A stretch of 64,000 nucleotides of DNA, from the NCBI RefSeq assembly GCF_030315745.1, contig NZ_JASXSH010000020.1, forward strand, positions 25,530-89,529. The letters are read 5' to 3'. A model generated the notes under the pieces. That model was given only the letters and a program-made list of their open reading frames with translations, did not search any database and was not told the DNA's origin. Source of the stretch: Gordonia heveisoli. GTDB taxonomy: Bacteria; Actinomycetota; Actinomycetes; Mycobacteriales; Mycobacteriaceae. Both the position numbers and the translations under genes were made by a program. This document shows positions 50,742-59,187 of this stretch, piece by piece (the stretch's first letter is position 1; each line of letters opens with the position of its first letter).

Positions 50742-51986
50742 TCAGACCGCTTCGAGTTCGGCCCGCAGGCTCGCCGGGATCAGCGGTTCGTCGAGCAACC
50801 GCCCGAAGCGTTGCGCCCGGTCGCCGGGACCGGGGGCGTCGAGCCACTCCTGCAGCAGTCGATAGCCCTCGACATAGGTGCTGATGTAAGCCCGCCACAA
50901 CGGAGAGGTGAGGAAACGTAGCATCTGCCGGGCCCGCTCCTCGGGGGCGAGCAGCCATTGCCGGAGGTAGGCGACGACCTCGTCGGTGTCGGCGTGCCGA
51001 TCGTGCAGCATCAGCGCCGCGTCCTGGCGGACTCCGAGCAGGCCCGACGTCGCGGCGGAGACCCGGCGCGCCCGGTCCCCGTCGAACCGCAGTCCGAGGT
51101 CGGCGTAGATCTCCTGCGCCCAGCTTGCCCATTCCGGGCCGATGATCGCGTGCAGCGCATGGTCGGCGAGCCCTTCGGCCATCAGACACTGCGGGGTGTT
51201 GACCAGGAAGATCGACTGCTCGTGCTGGCCCGCCGCGTCGACCAGGAACTGCTCCTTGCGGCAGTGTTCGGTGTGATGGCCGGGATACGCCTCGTGGGCG
51301 ATCAGATGCGGCAGATTCGACATGTACTGGGTAAGGTCGGCGTTGATCGCGACCCGGGAGCGGAAGTCGCCCAGGTAGTAGTTGAATCCCGACCACGGCT
51401 TGTCGGTGACGACCTCGAACTCGACGATCTCGTTGTCGGGCAACGGATATGTCGCGCGCACCCGCTCTCGCAAGGCACTGCTGAACGCACGTACGCATTC
51501 GTCGACCCGCTCCGGCGGGATCTCCTCACTGCGACGGTGGGCGAGGTAGGCGTCGGTCAACTCCTGCCCAGTGGCCCCCGGCGAGTCCAGGGCGATCGCC
51601 AACTGTTGGTGTGCATCACGGTAGATCTGCGGATCGGCGAGGGCGATGTCGACGTCGAAGTAGGCGCGCACCTCGTCGACGAAACCGACCTGTTCGCCGG
51701 CGAACTTGCGCGCCGAGCACTCCAGCGCCCGCAGATGCGCGCCGACGAACGTGGCCCGCTCGCCGTCGAGGCCGGCCGGGAGTTCCGCGGCCAATTCCCG
51801 CGCGCGCCGCGCCAGCTCGCCGGGCGTCGGCGCAGGCGCATTGGCCACCTCCGCGCGCAGTGCCGGGTCGCCGGTGAACGCGTCGACGAAGCCGTCTTCG
51901 AGCCGGTCGAAGGCCAGGCCGAGACGAAGATAGTCAGTGATGAAACCGGACGATGTGTCGCTTGGGGTACGTGCGGCTGTCGACAT
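50742..51986 (-). CDS. DUF885-family putative zinc metallopeptidase
   Basis: A 414-residue protein of the DUF885 family, related to gluzincin-type carboxypeptidases. The zinc-binding pattern is LIAHEAYPGHHTEHCRKEQ (HEAYPGHH, about residues 241-248), followed by the downstream CLMAEGLADHAL with the third-ligand glutamate. The remainder is helical with many Arg/Asp/Glu, consistent with a soluble intracellular enzyme. The ATG at 51986 is used; an ATG at 52004 in the same frame is possible and is preceded by GGCGGTGG. Two tandem 14-base units (52001-52028) overlap these starts. The substrate is unknown. It diverges from coaA. Confidence 0.82.
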   Translation of the reverse strand: MSTAARTPSDTSSGFITDYLRLGLAFDRLEDGFVDAFTGDPALRAEVANAPAPTPGELARRARELAAELPAGLDGERATFVGAHLRALECSARKFAGEQVGFVDEVRAYFDVDIALADPQIYRDAHQQLAIALDSPGATGQELTDAYLAHRRSEEIPPERVDECVRAFSSALRERVRATYPLPDNEIVEFEVVTDKPWSGFNYYLGDFRSRVAINADLTQYMSNLPHLIAHEAYPGHHTEHCRKEQFLVDAAGQHEQSIFLVNTPQCLMAEGLADHALHAIIGPEWASWAQEIYADLGLRFDGDRARRVSAATSGLLGVRQDAALMLHDRHADTDEVVAYLRQWLLAPEERARQMLRFLTSPLWRAYISTYVEGYRLLQEWLDAPGPGDRAQRFGRLLDEPLIPASLRAELEAV

Positions 51987-52111
51987 TGCGCCGATGCTAC
52001 TCATCCACCGCCGCTCATCCACCGCCGCGACACTGAGCACGATTCGGTGTGGCCACCGAGGTGGACCCTCGAGTGCGACGCGCGTAGGGGCGTGGGAATA
52101 GTCTGAGCCAC

Positions 52112-53053
52112 ATGGCGCGCACCGAAACCGGCCGGGATCCGAGCCTGTACCTGGAACTCGACCGCAAACAGTGGCGTGACCTGCGGCAGTCGATGCCGAT
52201 GGTGCTGAACGAGGACGAACTCGCCGAGCTGGTCGGCCTCGGCGAACAGATCGACCTCGACGAGGTCGCCGACGTCTATCTGCCGCTGTCACGTCTGATC
52301 CACCTGCAGGTCGCCGCTCGGCAGCGGCTCTTCGCCGCCACCTCGACCTTCCTCGGCGACCGCCAGACCAACCGGCAGGTGCCGTTCGTGATCGGCATCG
52401 CCGGCAGCGTCGCGGTCGGCAAATCCACCACCGCCCGCGTTCTTGCCGCCCTACTGGCACGCTGGGAGTCACATCCGAAGGTCGACCTGGTCACCACCGA
52501 CGGCTTCCTGCTGCCGACGGCAACCCTCGAGCGGCGCGGCATCATGCACCGCAAAGGTTTTCCCGAGTCCTACGACCGTCGCGGGTTGTTGCGGTTCGTC
52601 ACCGAGGTGAAGTCGGGGGCCCGGGAGGTCACCGCACCGGTGTATTCACACGTCGCCTACGACATCGTCCCGGACGTGTACCACTATGTGCGCCACCCCG
52701 ACATCCTGATCATCGAGGGGCTCAACGTCCTGCAGACCGGTCGGACACTGATGATCTCGGACCTCTTCGACTTCTCCATCTACGTCGACGCCAAGATGGA
52801 CGACATCGAGAAGTGGTACATCTCCCGCTTCCTGCAGATGCGGACGACCTCCTTCGCTGACCCCAATTCACACTTCCACGCCTACGCGTCGCTGACCGAC
52901 GAGCAGGCGACCGCAGCCGCACGGGATCTGTGGATCTCGATCAACCGCCCGAATCTGATCGAGAACATCCTGCCCACCCGGCCACGGGCAAACCTGGTGT
53001 TACGCAAGGACACCGATCATTCGATCAATCGGGTGCGCCTACGCAAGCTCTGA
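52112..53053 (+). CDS. coaA: Type I pantothenate kinase
   Basis: Phosphorylates pantothenate, the first and regulated step of CoA synthesis; feedback-inhibited by CoA. The 313-residue frame has [18 protein letters not shown], the Walker [18 protein letters not shown] (about residues 95-111), [17 protein letters not shown] (about 128-144), the [15 protein letters not shown] motif and the C-terminal [21 protein letters not shown]. The length is standard for the prokaryotic type I enzyme. The ATG at 52112 is preceded by only a weak ribosome-binding site. Confidence 0.96.
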   Translation: MARTETGRDPSLYLELDRKQWRDLRQSMPMVLNEDELAELVGLGEQIDLDEVADVYLPLSRLIHLQVAARQRLFAATSTFLGDRQTNRQVPFVIGIAGSVAVGKSTTARVLAALLARWESHPKVDLVTTDGFLLPTATLERRGIMHRKGFPESYDRRGLLRFVTEVKSGAREVTAPVYSHVAYDIVPDVYHYVRHPDILIIEGLNVLQTGRTLMISDLFDFSIYVDAKMDDIEKWYISRFLQMRTTSFADPNSHFHAYASLTDEQATAAARDLWISINRPNLIENILPTRPRANLVLRKDTDHSINRVRLRKL

Positions 53054-53061
53054 TCGTCGCC

Positions 53062-53853
53062 TCACCCTCGACCGTCGGAGTCGGCTGCGAGCCACTGCGT
53101 CAGGGTCGTCGGCGTGACGACGTCGGGGTGCGCCGGGATGAGGCCACCCTCGCGGATCGCCGCACCACCGACGTTGACCCCGAAGACCTTGCGCGGGGAA
53201 CCATCCCGCTGCGCGATAGCCCGCGCCACATCGAGCAGATCGAGCTCGTCGGGTCCGGCGATCTCGACTCGTCGAGCTTCGGTCGCAGCTCCGGTGACCG
53301 GCGTCGTCACCACGTCGGCGAAGGCCGCGGCCACATCGCCGACCGCCGCCGGACGGCACCGCATATGCGGCACCACCGCGAGGGGCCCGAGGCGCATCTG
53401 CGACATCATCTGCGCGGCAAGGTCATACCATTGCGTCGAGGCGACGATTGTCAAAGGTGCGGGGGTCGGCGACGCTGGGGCCAGCACTTCGCGATAGGCC
53501 TTCTCCTGAGCCGACTTCCCCTGGTAGTAGCCGAATTTGGCGTTCACCGCCGGATCGTTGGCGTTGACGATGGACAGACACACCACCGAGGCGCCGGCAG
53601 ATGCCGCGGCCCGGCCGATATTCGTGGCAGACGTACCGAAGAAGTCGATCGCCCGCCGCGCCCGCGTGGTCATCAGGTTCAGACAGTCGACGACGACGTC
53701 GGCCCCGGCGAACGCCTCGGACAACCCGCTCCCCTGGTACGCATCTACACCCGTGGACCGCTGCGCCGCAACGACATCCACACCGCGAGCGGACAGATCA
53801 CCGACTACTGCGGCACCGAACAATCCACTGGCCCCAACCACCACAACCCGCAT
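53062..53853 (-). CDS. NAD(P)-binding Rossmann-fold protein (NmrA/atypical SDR-like)
   Basis: A 263-residue reductase-like protein of unknown substrate. The dinucleotide loop VVVGASGLFGAAVVGDL is at residues ~4-20. YYQGKSAQEKAYREVL (about 128-143) follows, with the Tyr/Lys-like arrangement of extended SDRs in altered form. LTIVASTQWYDLAAQMMSQM (about 154-173) and AVGDVAAAFADVV match NmrA-type proteins, which often sense NAD(P) or act on quinones. The ATG at 53853 was chosen because AGGAGAG lies nine bases upstream and the fold starts there. It is convergent with coaA (8 bases apart). Confidence 0.8.
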   Translation of the reverse strand: MRVVVVGASGLFGAAVVGDLSARGVDVVAAQRSTGVDAYQGSGLSEAFAGADVVVDCLNLMTTRARRAIDFFGTSATNIGRAAASAGASVVCLSIVNANDPAVNAKFGYYQGKSAQEKAYREVLAPASPTPAPLTIVASTQWYDLAAQMMSQMRLGPLAVVPHMRCRPAAVGDVAAAFADVVTTPVTGAATEARRVEIAGPDELDLLDVARAIAQRDGSPRKVFGVNVGGAAIREGGLIPAHPDVVTPTTLTQWLAADSDGRG

Positions 53854-53998
53854 GAGATCTCTCCTCGGATCCGGCGCGGCGCCGTTGCCGCACACCGATC
53901 AACATAAGCCGAGGCAGGGGCCGGTGTGAAGAGCATCGATTGAGGCGTACGGTGTGGGAATTGTCATGCCGGAGAGAAGCATCACCGGCGGCGCACGG

Positions 53999-54781
53999 CT
54001 ACTTGCCGAATCTCCGGTTGCGGGCCGCGTAGTCACGCAGGGCGCGCAGGAAGTCGACCCGACGGAACGCCGGCCAGTAGGCGTCGGTGAACCAGATCTC
54101 CGAATAGGCACTCTGCCAGAGCAGGAATCCCGACAGTCGCTGCTCACCCGAGGTGCGGATGACGAGATCGGGGTCGGGCTGCCCCTTGGTGTAAAGGTTG
54201 GCGTCGATCGCATCGACGGTGACCGCGTCGACCAGCTCCGCCGGCGTGGCACCGGCCTGCACCTTCTCCTCGAGCAGGGCCCGGACCGCGTCCACGATCT
54301 CTTGGCGGCCGCCGTACCCGACCGCGACGTTCACGTTCATCCCGTCGCGTCCGCGGGTGCGGTCCGAGGCAGCGCGCAGCCGATCGGCAACGGCGTCCGG
54401 CAGTTGGTCGAGGGTGCCGACGATCCGCACACGCCATTGGCCCGCAGGGGCAGAGATCTCGTCGACGATGTCGGGAACGATCGTCAGCAGCGCATCGAGT
54501 TCCTCCGACTCCCGGCTGAGATTCTCGGTCGACAGCAGGTAGATGGTCACCGCCCCGATACCGAGTTCATGGCACCAGCCGAGCATGTCGGCGATCCGTT
54601 GTGCACCGACGCGGTGACCGTGACTGACGTCCTCGAACCCGGCTTCGCGCGCCCACCGGCGGTTACCGTCGCAGATGATGGCGACATGTTTGGGCATCCG
54701 CGTCATATCCATCAGCTGGATCAGCCGACGCTCGTAGATGCTCAGCGCCGGCCGCCGCAGTTGGTCGGGCAGCAGTTTCAT
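53999..54781 (-). CDS. uppS: Short-chain cis-prenyltransferase ((2Z,6E)-farnesyl diphosphate synthase type)
   Basis: Cis-prenyl diphosphate synthase family, cytoplasmic face of the membrane. The catalytic Asp is D38 in HVAIICDGNRRWAREAGF. Later blocks YLLSTENLSRESEELDALL (about 82-100) and PDLVIRTSGEQRLSGFLLWQ (about 208-227) hold the Ser/Arg diphosphate-binding residues, and SEIWFTDAYWPAF ends the core. CDGNRRW rather than MDGNGRW matches Rv1086-type enzymes, which make Z-FPP for decaprenyl phosphate, rather than long-chain UppS. The ATG at 54781 gives the usual 260 residues. It diverges from the hemolysin III gene as in Rv1086/Rv1085c. Confidence 0.92.
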   Translation of the reverse strand: MKLLPDQLRRPALSIYERRLIQLMDMTRMPKHVAIICDGNRRWAREAGFEDVSHGHRVGAQRIADMLGWCHELGIGAVTIYLLSTENLSRESEELDALLTIVPDIVDEISAPAGQWRVRIVGTLDQLPDAVADRLRAASDRTRGRDGMNVNVAVGYGGRQEIVDAVRALLEEKVQAGATPAELVDAVTVDAIDANLYTKGQPDPDLVIRTSGEQRLSGFLLWQSAYSEIWFTDAYWPAFRRVDFLRALRDYAARNRRFGK

Positions 54782-54907
54782 GAAGCATCCTCGCGTCGTC
54801 CGGCTGTCACCTGGGACACCTTACGCGTCCGATCGTGTCCGGTCCGACTGGCGAGATGAGACGCGGATCAACCCCACCCGCCGGTAACTTACGCTACCGT
54901 AGGTTTC

Positions 54908-55576
54908 GTGAACACCCTGCTGAGTCCCCCCGCCGACGAACGTCCGCGGCTGCGTGGCGTCATCCACCAGTACTCGGCGTTCGTGGCCGCCATCTGCGGC
55001 ATCGGCGCGATCATCGCCGCATCCATCGTGCGCGGACCCATCGGCGCACTGTCCACGTCGATCTATGCGGTCACCATCGTCGGGCTGTTCGCGGTGAGCG
55101 CCACCTACCACCGCGTGACGTGGAAGACCCCACGCGCCCGCGTCCGGATGAAGCGGGCCGACCACTCGATGATCTTCCTGTTCATCGCCGGGACGTACAC
55201 CCCCTTCTGCGCCATGGGATTGCCGTCGCCGACCCGATGGTGGGTGCTGTCGATAGTGTGGGCGGGCGCATTGGCCGGGGTTGCACTGAAGATGGCCTGG
55301 CCCACGGCCCCACGCTGGCTGGGGGTGTCGCTCTACATCTTGCTGGGCTGGGTGATCGTCGCCGTCGCGCCGACGTTGGTCGCACACACCGGCGTGACCG
55401 TCATGGTGCTGCTCGCCGTCGGCGGCGTCCTCTACAGCGTCGGCGGCATCCTGTACGCGGCCCGCTGGCCCAACCCGTGGCCGGCCACCTTCGGTCACCA
55501 TGAAGTTTTCCACCTGTGCACCGCGATCGCCGCGCTGCTGCACTACATCGCGGTGTGGTTCGTCATCTTCGCCTGA
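54908..55576 (+). CDS. Hemolysin III / YqfA-family membrane protein
   Basis: Seven-transmembrane protein of the hemolysin III (HlyIII/PAQR-like) superfamily; a Zn hydrolase-like role is proposed for the superfamily but not shown here. Conserved positions are present: LRGVIHQYSAFVAAICG, ATYHRVTWKTPRARVRMKRA, DHSMIFLFIAGTYTPFCA and the final GHHEVFHLCTAIAALLHYIAV with the metal-type histidines. The GTG at 54908 starts the 222-residue frame. It sits opposite the prenyltransferase gene. Confidence 0.9.
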   Translation: MNTLLSPPADERPRLRGVIHQYSAFVAAICGIGAIIAASIVRGPIGALSTSIYAVTIVGLFAVSATYHRVTWKTPRARVRMKRADHSMIFLFIAGTYTPFCAMGLPSPTRWWVLSIVWAGALAGVALKMAWPTAPRWLGVSLYILLGWVIVAVAPTLVAHTGVTVMVLLAVGGVLYSVGGILYAARWPNPWPATFGHHEVFHLCTAIAALLHYIAVWFVIFA

Positions 55577-55628
55577 CCGCCATCATCCGGGTTCCGTCAA
55601 CACCGCGGTGACCAGCTACGATACGGCG

Positions 55629-56165
55629 GTGTCGCAACCGTCCCGAACCATCCGCCACCTGCGTGGCGCGATCGTCGGTGCGGTCTGCGCGATCACCGGG
55701 ATCTCGGCACACGCCGGCGCGGCAGGCGTGCTGCCTGCACCCGACGCACTGGCCGTGACCGCCGCCGCCTGCGCGGGCCTGGGCGCTGCTGTCGCCGCGC
55801 GCCCCACCCGGCTGGCCACCCCACTCATCCTCATCGTCTGGCTTGCCGCCGGCCAAGGCCTCGCCCATGTGCTGTTGCTCGTGCTCGCCGACCACGCCGC
55901 CGGCCATCCACAGCTCCTCAGTCCGGCGATGCTCGTCCTACACACGATCGCCACGCTGGCCACCGCTGCCGCACTGATCGTCGTCGAACCCGCACTGGTC
56001 ACACTCCTGACCGCGGTCGTGCGGATGCTGCGCGCCGTCCTCGCCCCACCCGATCCGGCGACCTTCGCGACACGGCCCGGTCGCGCACTCACCCGCGACG
56101 TCCGGCCCATCCTGCGGGCTATCGCACCACTCGACGCCCGCGGCCCGCCGCCGCGCGCAGCGTGA
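55629..56165 (+). CDS. Small integral membrane protein, unknown function
   Basis: A 178-residue membrane protein, not recognised as a named family. Hydrophobic helices are at about residues 12-31, 39-60, 67-87 and 107-124. Histidines lie in or near membrane segments (GISAHAGAAG, GLAHVLLLVLADHAAGHP). The C-terminus is a basic cytosolic tail. A TACGAT element at 55617-55622 ends six bases before the GTG at 55629, so the mRNA may be leaderless. GTG 55608 in the same frame is an alternative. It precedes the PepSY gene by 126 bases and the two may work together in metal handling (inference). Confidence 0.65.
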   Translation: MSQPSRTIRHLRGAIVGAVCAITGISAHAGAAGVLPAPDALAVTAAACAGLGAAVAARPTRLATPLILIVWLAAGQGLAHVLLLVLADHAAGHPQLLSPAMLVLHTIATLATAAALIVVEPALVTLLTAVVRMLRAVLAPPDPATFATRPGRALTRDVRPILRAIAPLDARGPPPRAA

Positions 56166-56291
56166 CCACCACGCCCCGACTTCCCCATCCGCGAACGAGC
56201 TGAGTCCGTCCGCGGTTTCCTCCGCATCCGCCCACCCGGCCGAGCGCATCCGCGCGCCGGGTGTCGATGCGCGCACCCGAAAGGCGACCTC

Positions 56292-57770
56292 GTGTCCCTG
56301 ACCGACAATTCACCAGCAACCGACAGTTCCCCGCCGACCCGAGCGGAGTCTCCGCCCTCATCCGCTTCCGCACCCCGGCCCACCGGCCGCACCTGGCAAC
56401 CGCTGATCCGTCGTCTGCACTTCTACGCCGGCATCCTGGTGGCCCCGTTCCTACTCGTCGCCGCGATCAGCGGTGGCCTCTACGCGATCGCCCCGACCGT
56501 CGAACAGGTCGTCTACCGCGATCAACTGCACACCGACAGCGTCGGTAATCCGGCGCCGGTCGCCGATCAGGTTCGCGCGGCGATGGCCGTCCGGCCCGAC
56601 CTCGCGCTCTCCGCGGTACGGCCGGCCGCCGAGCCCGGGGATACCACGCGCGTCCTGTTCACCGATCCGTCGCTGGGCGAATCCGAACGCCTGGCCGTGT
56701 TCATCGACCCGGTGACGCTCGCGTCCCGCGGCGAACTCGTCTCCTATGGCAGTTCCGCGGCCCTGCCGATGCGCACCTGGTTGAGCAATTTGCACCGCAA
56801 CCTTCATCTGGGCGAACCGGGCCGGCTCTACAGCGAGCTCGCCGCGTCGTGGCTGTGGGTGATCGCGCTCGGCGGTCTCATCCTGTGGGTGTCGCAGTAC
56901 CGCAAGCGACGCGACGCCCCGACTGCACGACTGTTCGCCCCTGAACGCGGCCGGTCAGGCCGGTCCCGGCTGCTCAATCAGCACGGGGTGATCGGGATCT
57001 GGCTGGTTGCCGGGCTGGTCTTCCTGTCCGCGACGGGACTGACCTGGTCGAAGTACGCGGGTGAGAACGTCAGCGAACTGCGCAGCGCGCTGAGCTGGAC
57101 CACCCCGTCGGTGAACACCGCACTGACCGGCGACGCCATCCCGGCCGGCGGCGACCATGCCGACCACAGTGGCCACCAAGGTCACGACCCGGCAGCCACA
57201 CCCGCCCCCCAGACCGCGCTCGACGGGCTCGATGCGGCACTGTCGACCGCCGCAGGTGCCGGCGTCGGCGGCGACGTCGAGGCGACGGTCCCCACCAAGG
57301 CGGGCACCGCGATCACCGTGACGCAAACCCGTCAGCCGTGGCAGTTCAGCCCCGATGCCGTGTCGATCGACCCGACCAACGGTCGAGTGGTCGACGAATC
57401 CAGGTTCGCCGACTGGCCGCTGGCCGCCCAGCTCACCAACTGGGGTATCGCGTTGCACATGGGCATCCTGTTCGGGTTGGCCAATCAGATCGCCCTATTA
57501 CTGCTCTCGATCGCACTGGTCATCCTGATCGTGCGCGGCTACCAGATGTGGTGGCACCGGCGCCCGCAGACGGCCGGTCCCCGCGCCGTCGGGGCACCGC
57601 CGGTCCGCGGCACCCTGCGGCGACTCGGCGCAGCCCGTTGCACCGCGCTCGCGGTGATCGCGCTCGCCGTCGGCTGGTTCGTCCCGCTGCTCGGCATCAG
57701 CCTGCTCGCGTTCCTTGTCCTCGACGTGATCATCGGCGTGACCCGGCGACGCGCGTCAGCGACGAGCTAA
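56292..57770 (+). CDS. PepSY-domain membrane protein with His-rich loop
   Basis: Membrane protein of the PepSY-associated TM family (PF03929 type), often linked to iron or copper handling. The first membrane helix is at about residues 40-66 (RLHFYAGILVAPFLLVAAIS), followed by an outside domain with PepSY-like repeats. Later helices lie at about 185-203, 230-251, 383-416 and 440-475. LSNLHRNLHLGEPGRLYSEL is the typical family motif. A loop near residue 286 is rich in His (GGDHADHSGHQGHD), a likely metal-binding patch. The GTG at 56292 has AAAGGCG upstream. Its last 15 bases overlap the end of the convergent aroG gene. Confidence 0.85.
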   Translation: MSLTDNSPATDSSPPTRAESPPSSASAPRPTGRTWQPLIRRLHFYAGILVAPFLLVAAISGGLYAIAPTVEQVVYRDQLHTDSVGNPAPVADQVRAAMAVRPDLALSAVRPAAEPGDTTRVLFTDPSLGESERLAVFIDPVTLASRGELVSYGSSAALPMRTWLSNLHRNLHLGEPGRLYSELAASWLWVIALGGLILWVSQYRKRRDAPTARLFAPERGRSGRSRLLNQHGVIGIWLVAGLVFLSATGLTWSKYAGENVSELRSALSWTTPSVNTALTGDAIPAGGDHADHSGHQGHDPAATPAPQTALDGLDAALSTAAGAGVGGDVEATVPTKAGTAITVTQTRQPWQFSPDAVSIDPTNGRVVDESRFADWPLAAQLTNWGIALHMGILFGLANQIALLLLSIALVILIVRGYQMWWHRRPQTAGPRAVGAPPVRGTLRRLGAARCTALAVIALAVGWFVPLLGISLLAFLVLDVIIGVTRRRASATS

Positions 57771-58841
57771 CGCCGCCAACACGTCGACACTGGCATCCCA
57801 GCCCATGCATTTGTCGGTGACCGACTGGCCGTAGACGAGTTCCTCGGCGTCCGGTGACTGGGCACCGGGCTCCAGGAAACTCTCCAGCATGACGCCACTG
57901 ATCGTGATGTCATCCCCCGCGGCGAGGGTGGCCCGCACGCTCGCCGCGATCTCGGTGGCCACCTGTGCCTGGCGGATGTGGTCCTTACCCGAGTTGGCGT
58001 GACTGGCATCGATCATCACGCGTGCCGGCAGCCCGGCCTTGCCCAGCGCGGCGGTCGCCGCGGCGATCGACTCGGCGTCGAAGTTGGGTCCGTGCGTACC
58101 GCCACGCAGGATGATGTGGCAGTCCTCGTTGCCCGCGGTCTCCACCACGGCGCCGTTGCCGAAGTCGTCGACACCGAAGAAGACATGCTGCGCCGCAGCA
58201 GCTTTCACACCGTCGATGGCAACCTGCACGTTGCCGTCGGTGCCGTTCTTGAACCCGATCGGCATGGACAGACCGGAGGCGAGCTGACGATGAACCTGCG
58301 ACTCGGTGGTGCGGGCACCGATCGCCCCCCACGCCACCGCGTCGGCGATGTATTGCGGGCTCGTCGGTTCCAGGAATTCGCAGCCGACCGGAAGCCCGAG
58401 GTCGATGATGTCGAGCAGCAGCGAACGCGCGGTACGCAATCCACGTTCGACGTCGAAGGTGCCGTCCATCCCGGGGTCGTTGATGAGTCCCTTCCAGCCG
58501 ACGGTGGTGCGCGGCTTCTCGAAGTACACCCGCATCACGATCTTGAGCCGGTCGGCGTACTCCTGGGCCAGCGGCGCCAGACGGCGCGCGTAGTCGATCG
58601 CGGCGATCGGGTCGTGCACCGAACACGGACCGACGACGACGAGCAACCGGTCGTCGTGTCCGGCGAGGATCTCGGCGATCTCGTCGCGGTCACGCTGCAC
58701 GGCCACCGCACGGCGCGCGGTCAACGGGAGCTCGCTGCGCAGGGTGTCCGGGGAAGGTATCGCACGGAAGGACTTGATCCGCCGGTCCGAGGTCGACTCG
58801 GCGGACGCCGACGTCCGGGGCAGATCGGGGATGGTGGTCAC
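57756..58841 (-). CDS. aroG: 3-deoxy-7-phosphoheptulonate synthase (type I, AroF/G/H)
   Basis: DAHP synthase, the first shikimate-pathway step (PEP + erythrose-4-phosphate). The 361-residue frame has LLVVVGPCSVHDPIAAIDY (metal Cys near residue 72), VMRVYFEKPRTTVGWKGLIN (about 102-121), GCEFLEPTSPQYIADAVAWG, QVHRQLASGLSMPIGFKNGT, and HIILRGGTHGPNFD and MIDASHANSGKDH. This is the E. coli-like type I class, not the type II enzyme of M. tuberculosis (Rv2178c). The GTG at 58841 has AAAGGCACC upstream. A hairpin with a following T4 run lies ahead of the gene, so attenuation is possible. Confidence 0.93.
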   Translation of the reverse strand: MTTIPDLPRTSASAESTSDRRIKSFRAIPSPDTLRSELPLTARRAVAVQRDRDEIAEILAGHDDRLLVVVGPCSVHDPIAAIDYARRLAPLAQEYADRLKIVMRVYFEKPRTTVGWKGLINDPGMDGTFDVERGLRTARSLLLDIIDLGLPVGCEFLEPTSPQYIADAVAWGAIGARTTESQVHRQLASGLSMPIGFKNGTDGNVQVAIDGVKAAAAQHVFFGVDDFGNGAVVETAGNEDCHIILRGGTHGPNFDAESIAAATAALGKAGLPARVMIDASHANSGKDHIRQAQVATEIAASVRATLAAGDDITISGVMLESFLEPGAQSPDAEELVYGQSVTDKCMGWDASVDVLAALARR

Positions 58842-59187
58842 GGTTGGTGCCTTTCACGGGTTGTGTCGCCCTGTCGTGGTCGATGGCCATCGTGGTCGAT
58901 GGTCTTGTCGACCGGGGCGTCCCGCAGGATCGGTACCGGATGCCCCTGAAATGACAAAAGCAGCGACCATGTGGTCACTGCTGGGCTCCGGGTTGGTGTG
59001 CGCGCGAAAGTTCAGCGCTTCATCGTGGCCCCACCCGGAGCCTCGATAAAGCGCCAATAGGCGCGCACAGTGCTGATCACGGCGCCCACGCTAGCACACG
59101 AATTCCCCGACGCTCGGCCGGGTGCACCTCACCACGGCCGAATCGGGCGCACACTGGTGGACAACGGGTCGATCCAGGAGGCGCGAC
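58842..59187. other. Divergent leader region between aroG and the aminotransferase gene
   Basis: About 346 bases with no supported protein gene. It contains the hairpin at 58955-58982 on the aroG side and the ribosome-binding site of the aminotransferase (CAGGAGG, 59175-59181). A three-codon frame (ATG-AAG-CGC-TGA) on the minus strand and a 67-residue minus-strand frame (59057-58854) could be leader peptides but have no runs of Trp, Tyr or Phe. Confidence 0.4.
58955..58982 (-). promoter_or_regulatory. Candidate attenuator hairpin upstream of aroG
   Basis: On the minus strand AGCAGTGACC pairs with GGTCGCTGCT through a 4-base loop (one G-U pair), followed directly by TTTTG. It lies about 115-140 bases upstream of the aroG GTG, as a transcription attenuator would. 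It could also be the 3' end of a small RNA. Confidence 0.45.

Noticed and set aside
58854..59057. 67-codon minus-strand frame as an aroG leader peptide
   Set aside because: It spans the hairpin, has no aromatic codon cluster and no ribosome-binding site.
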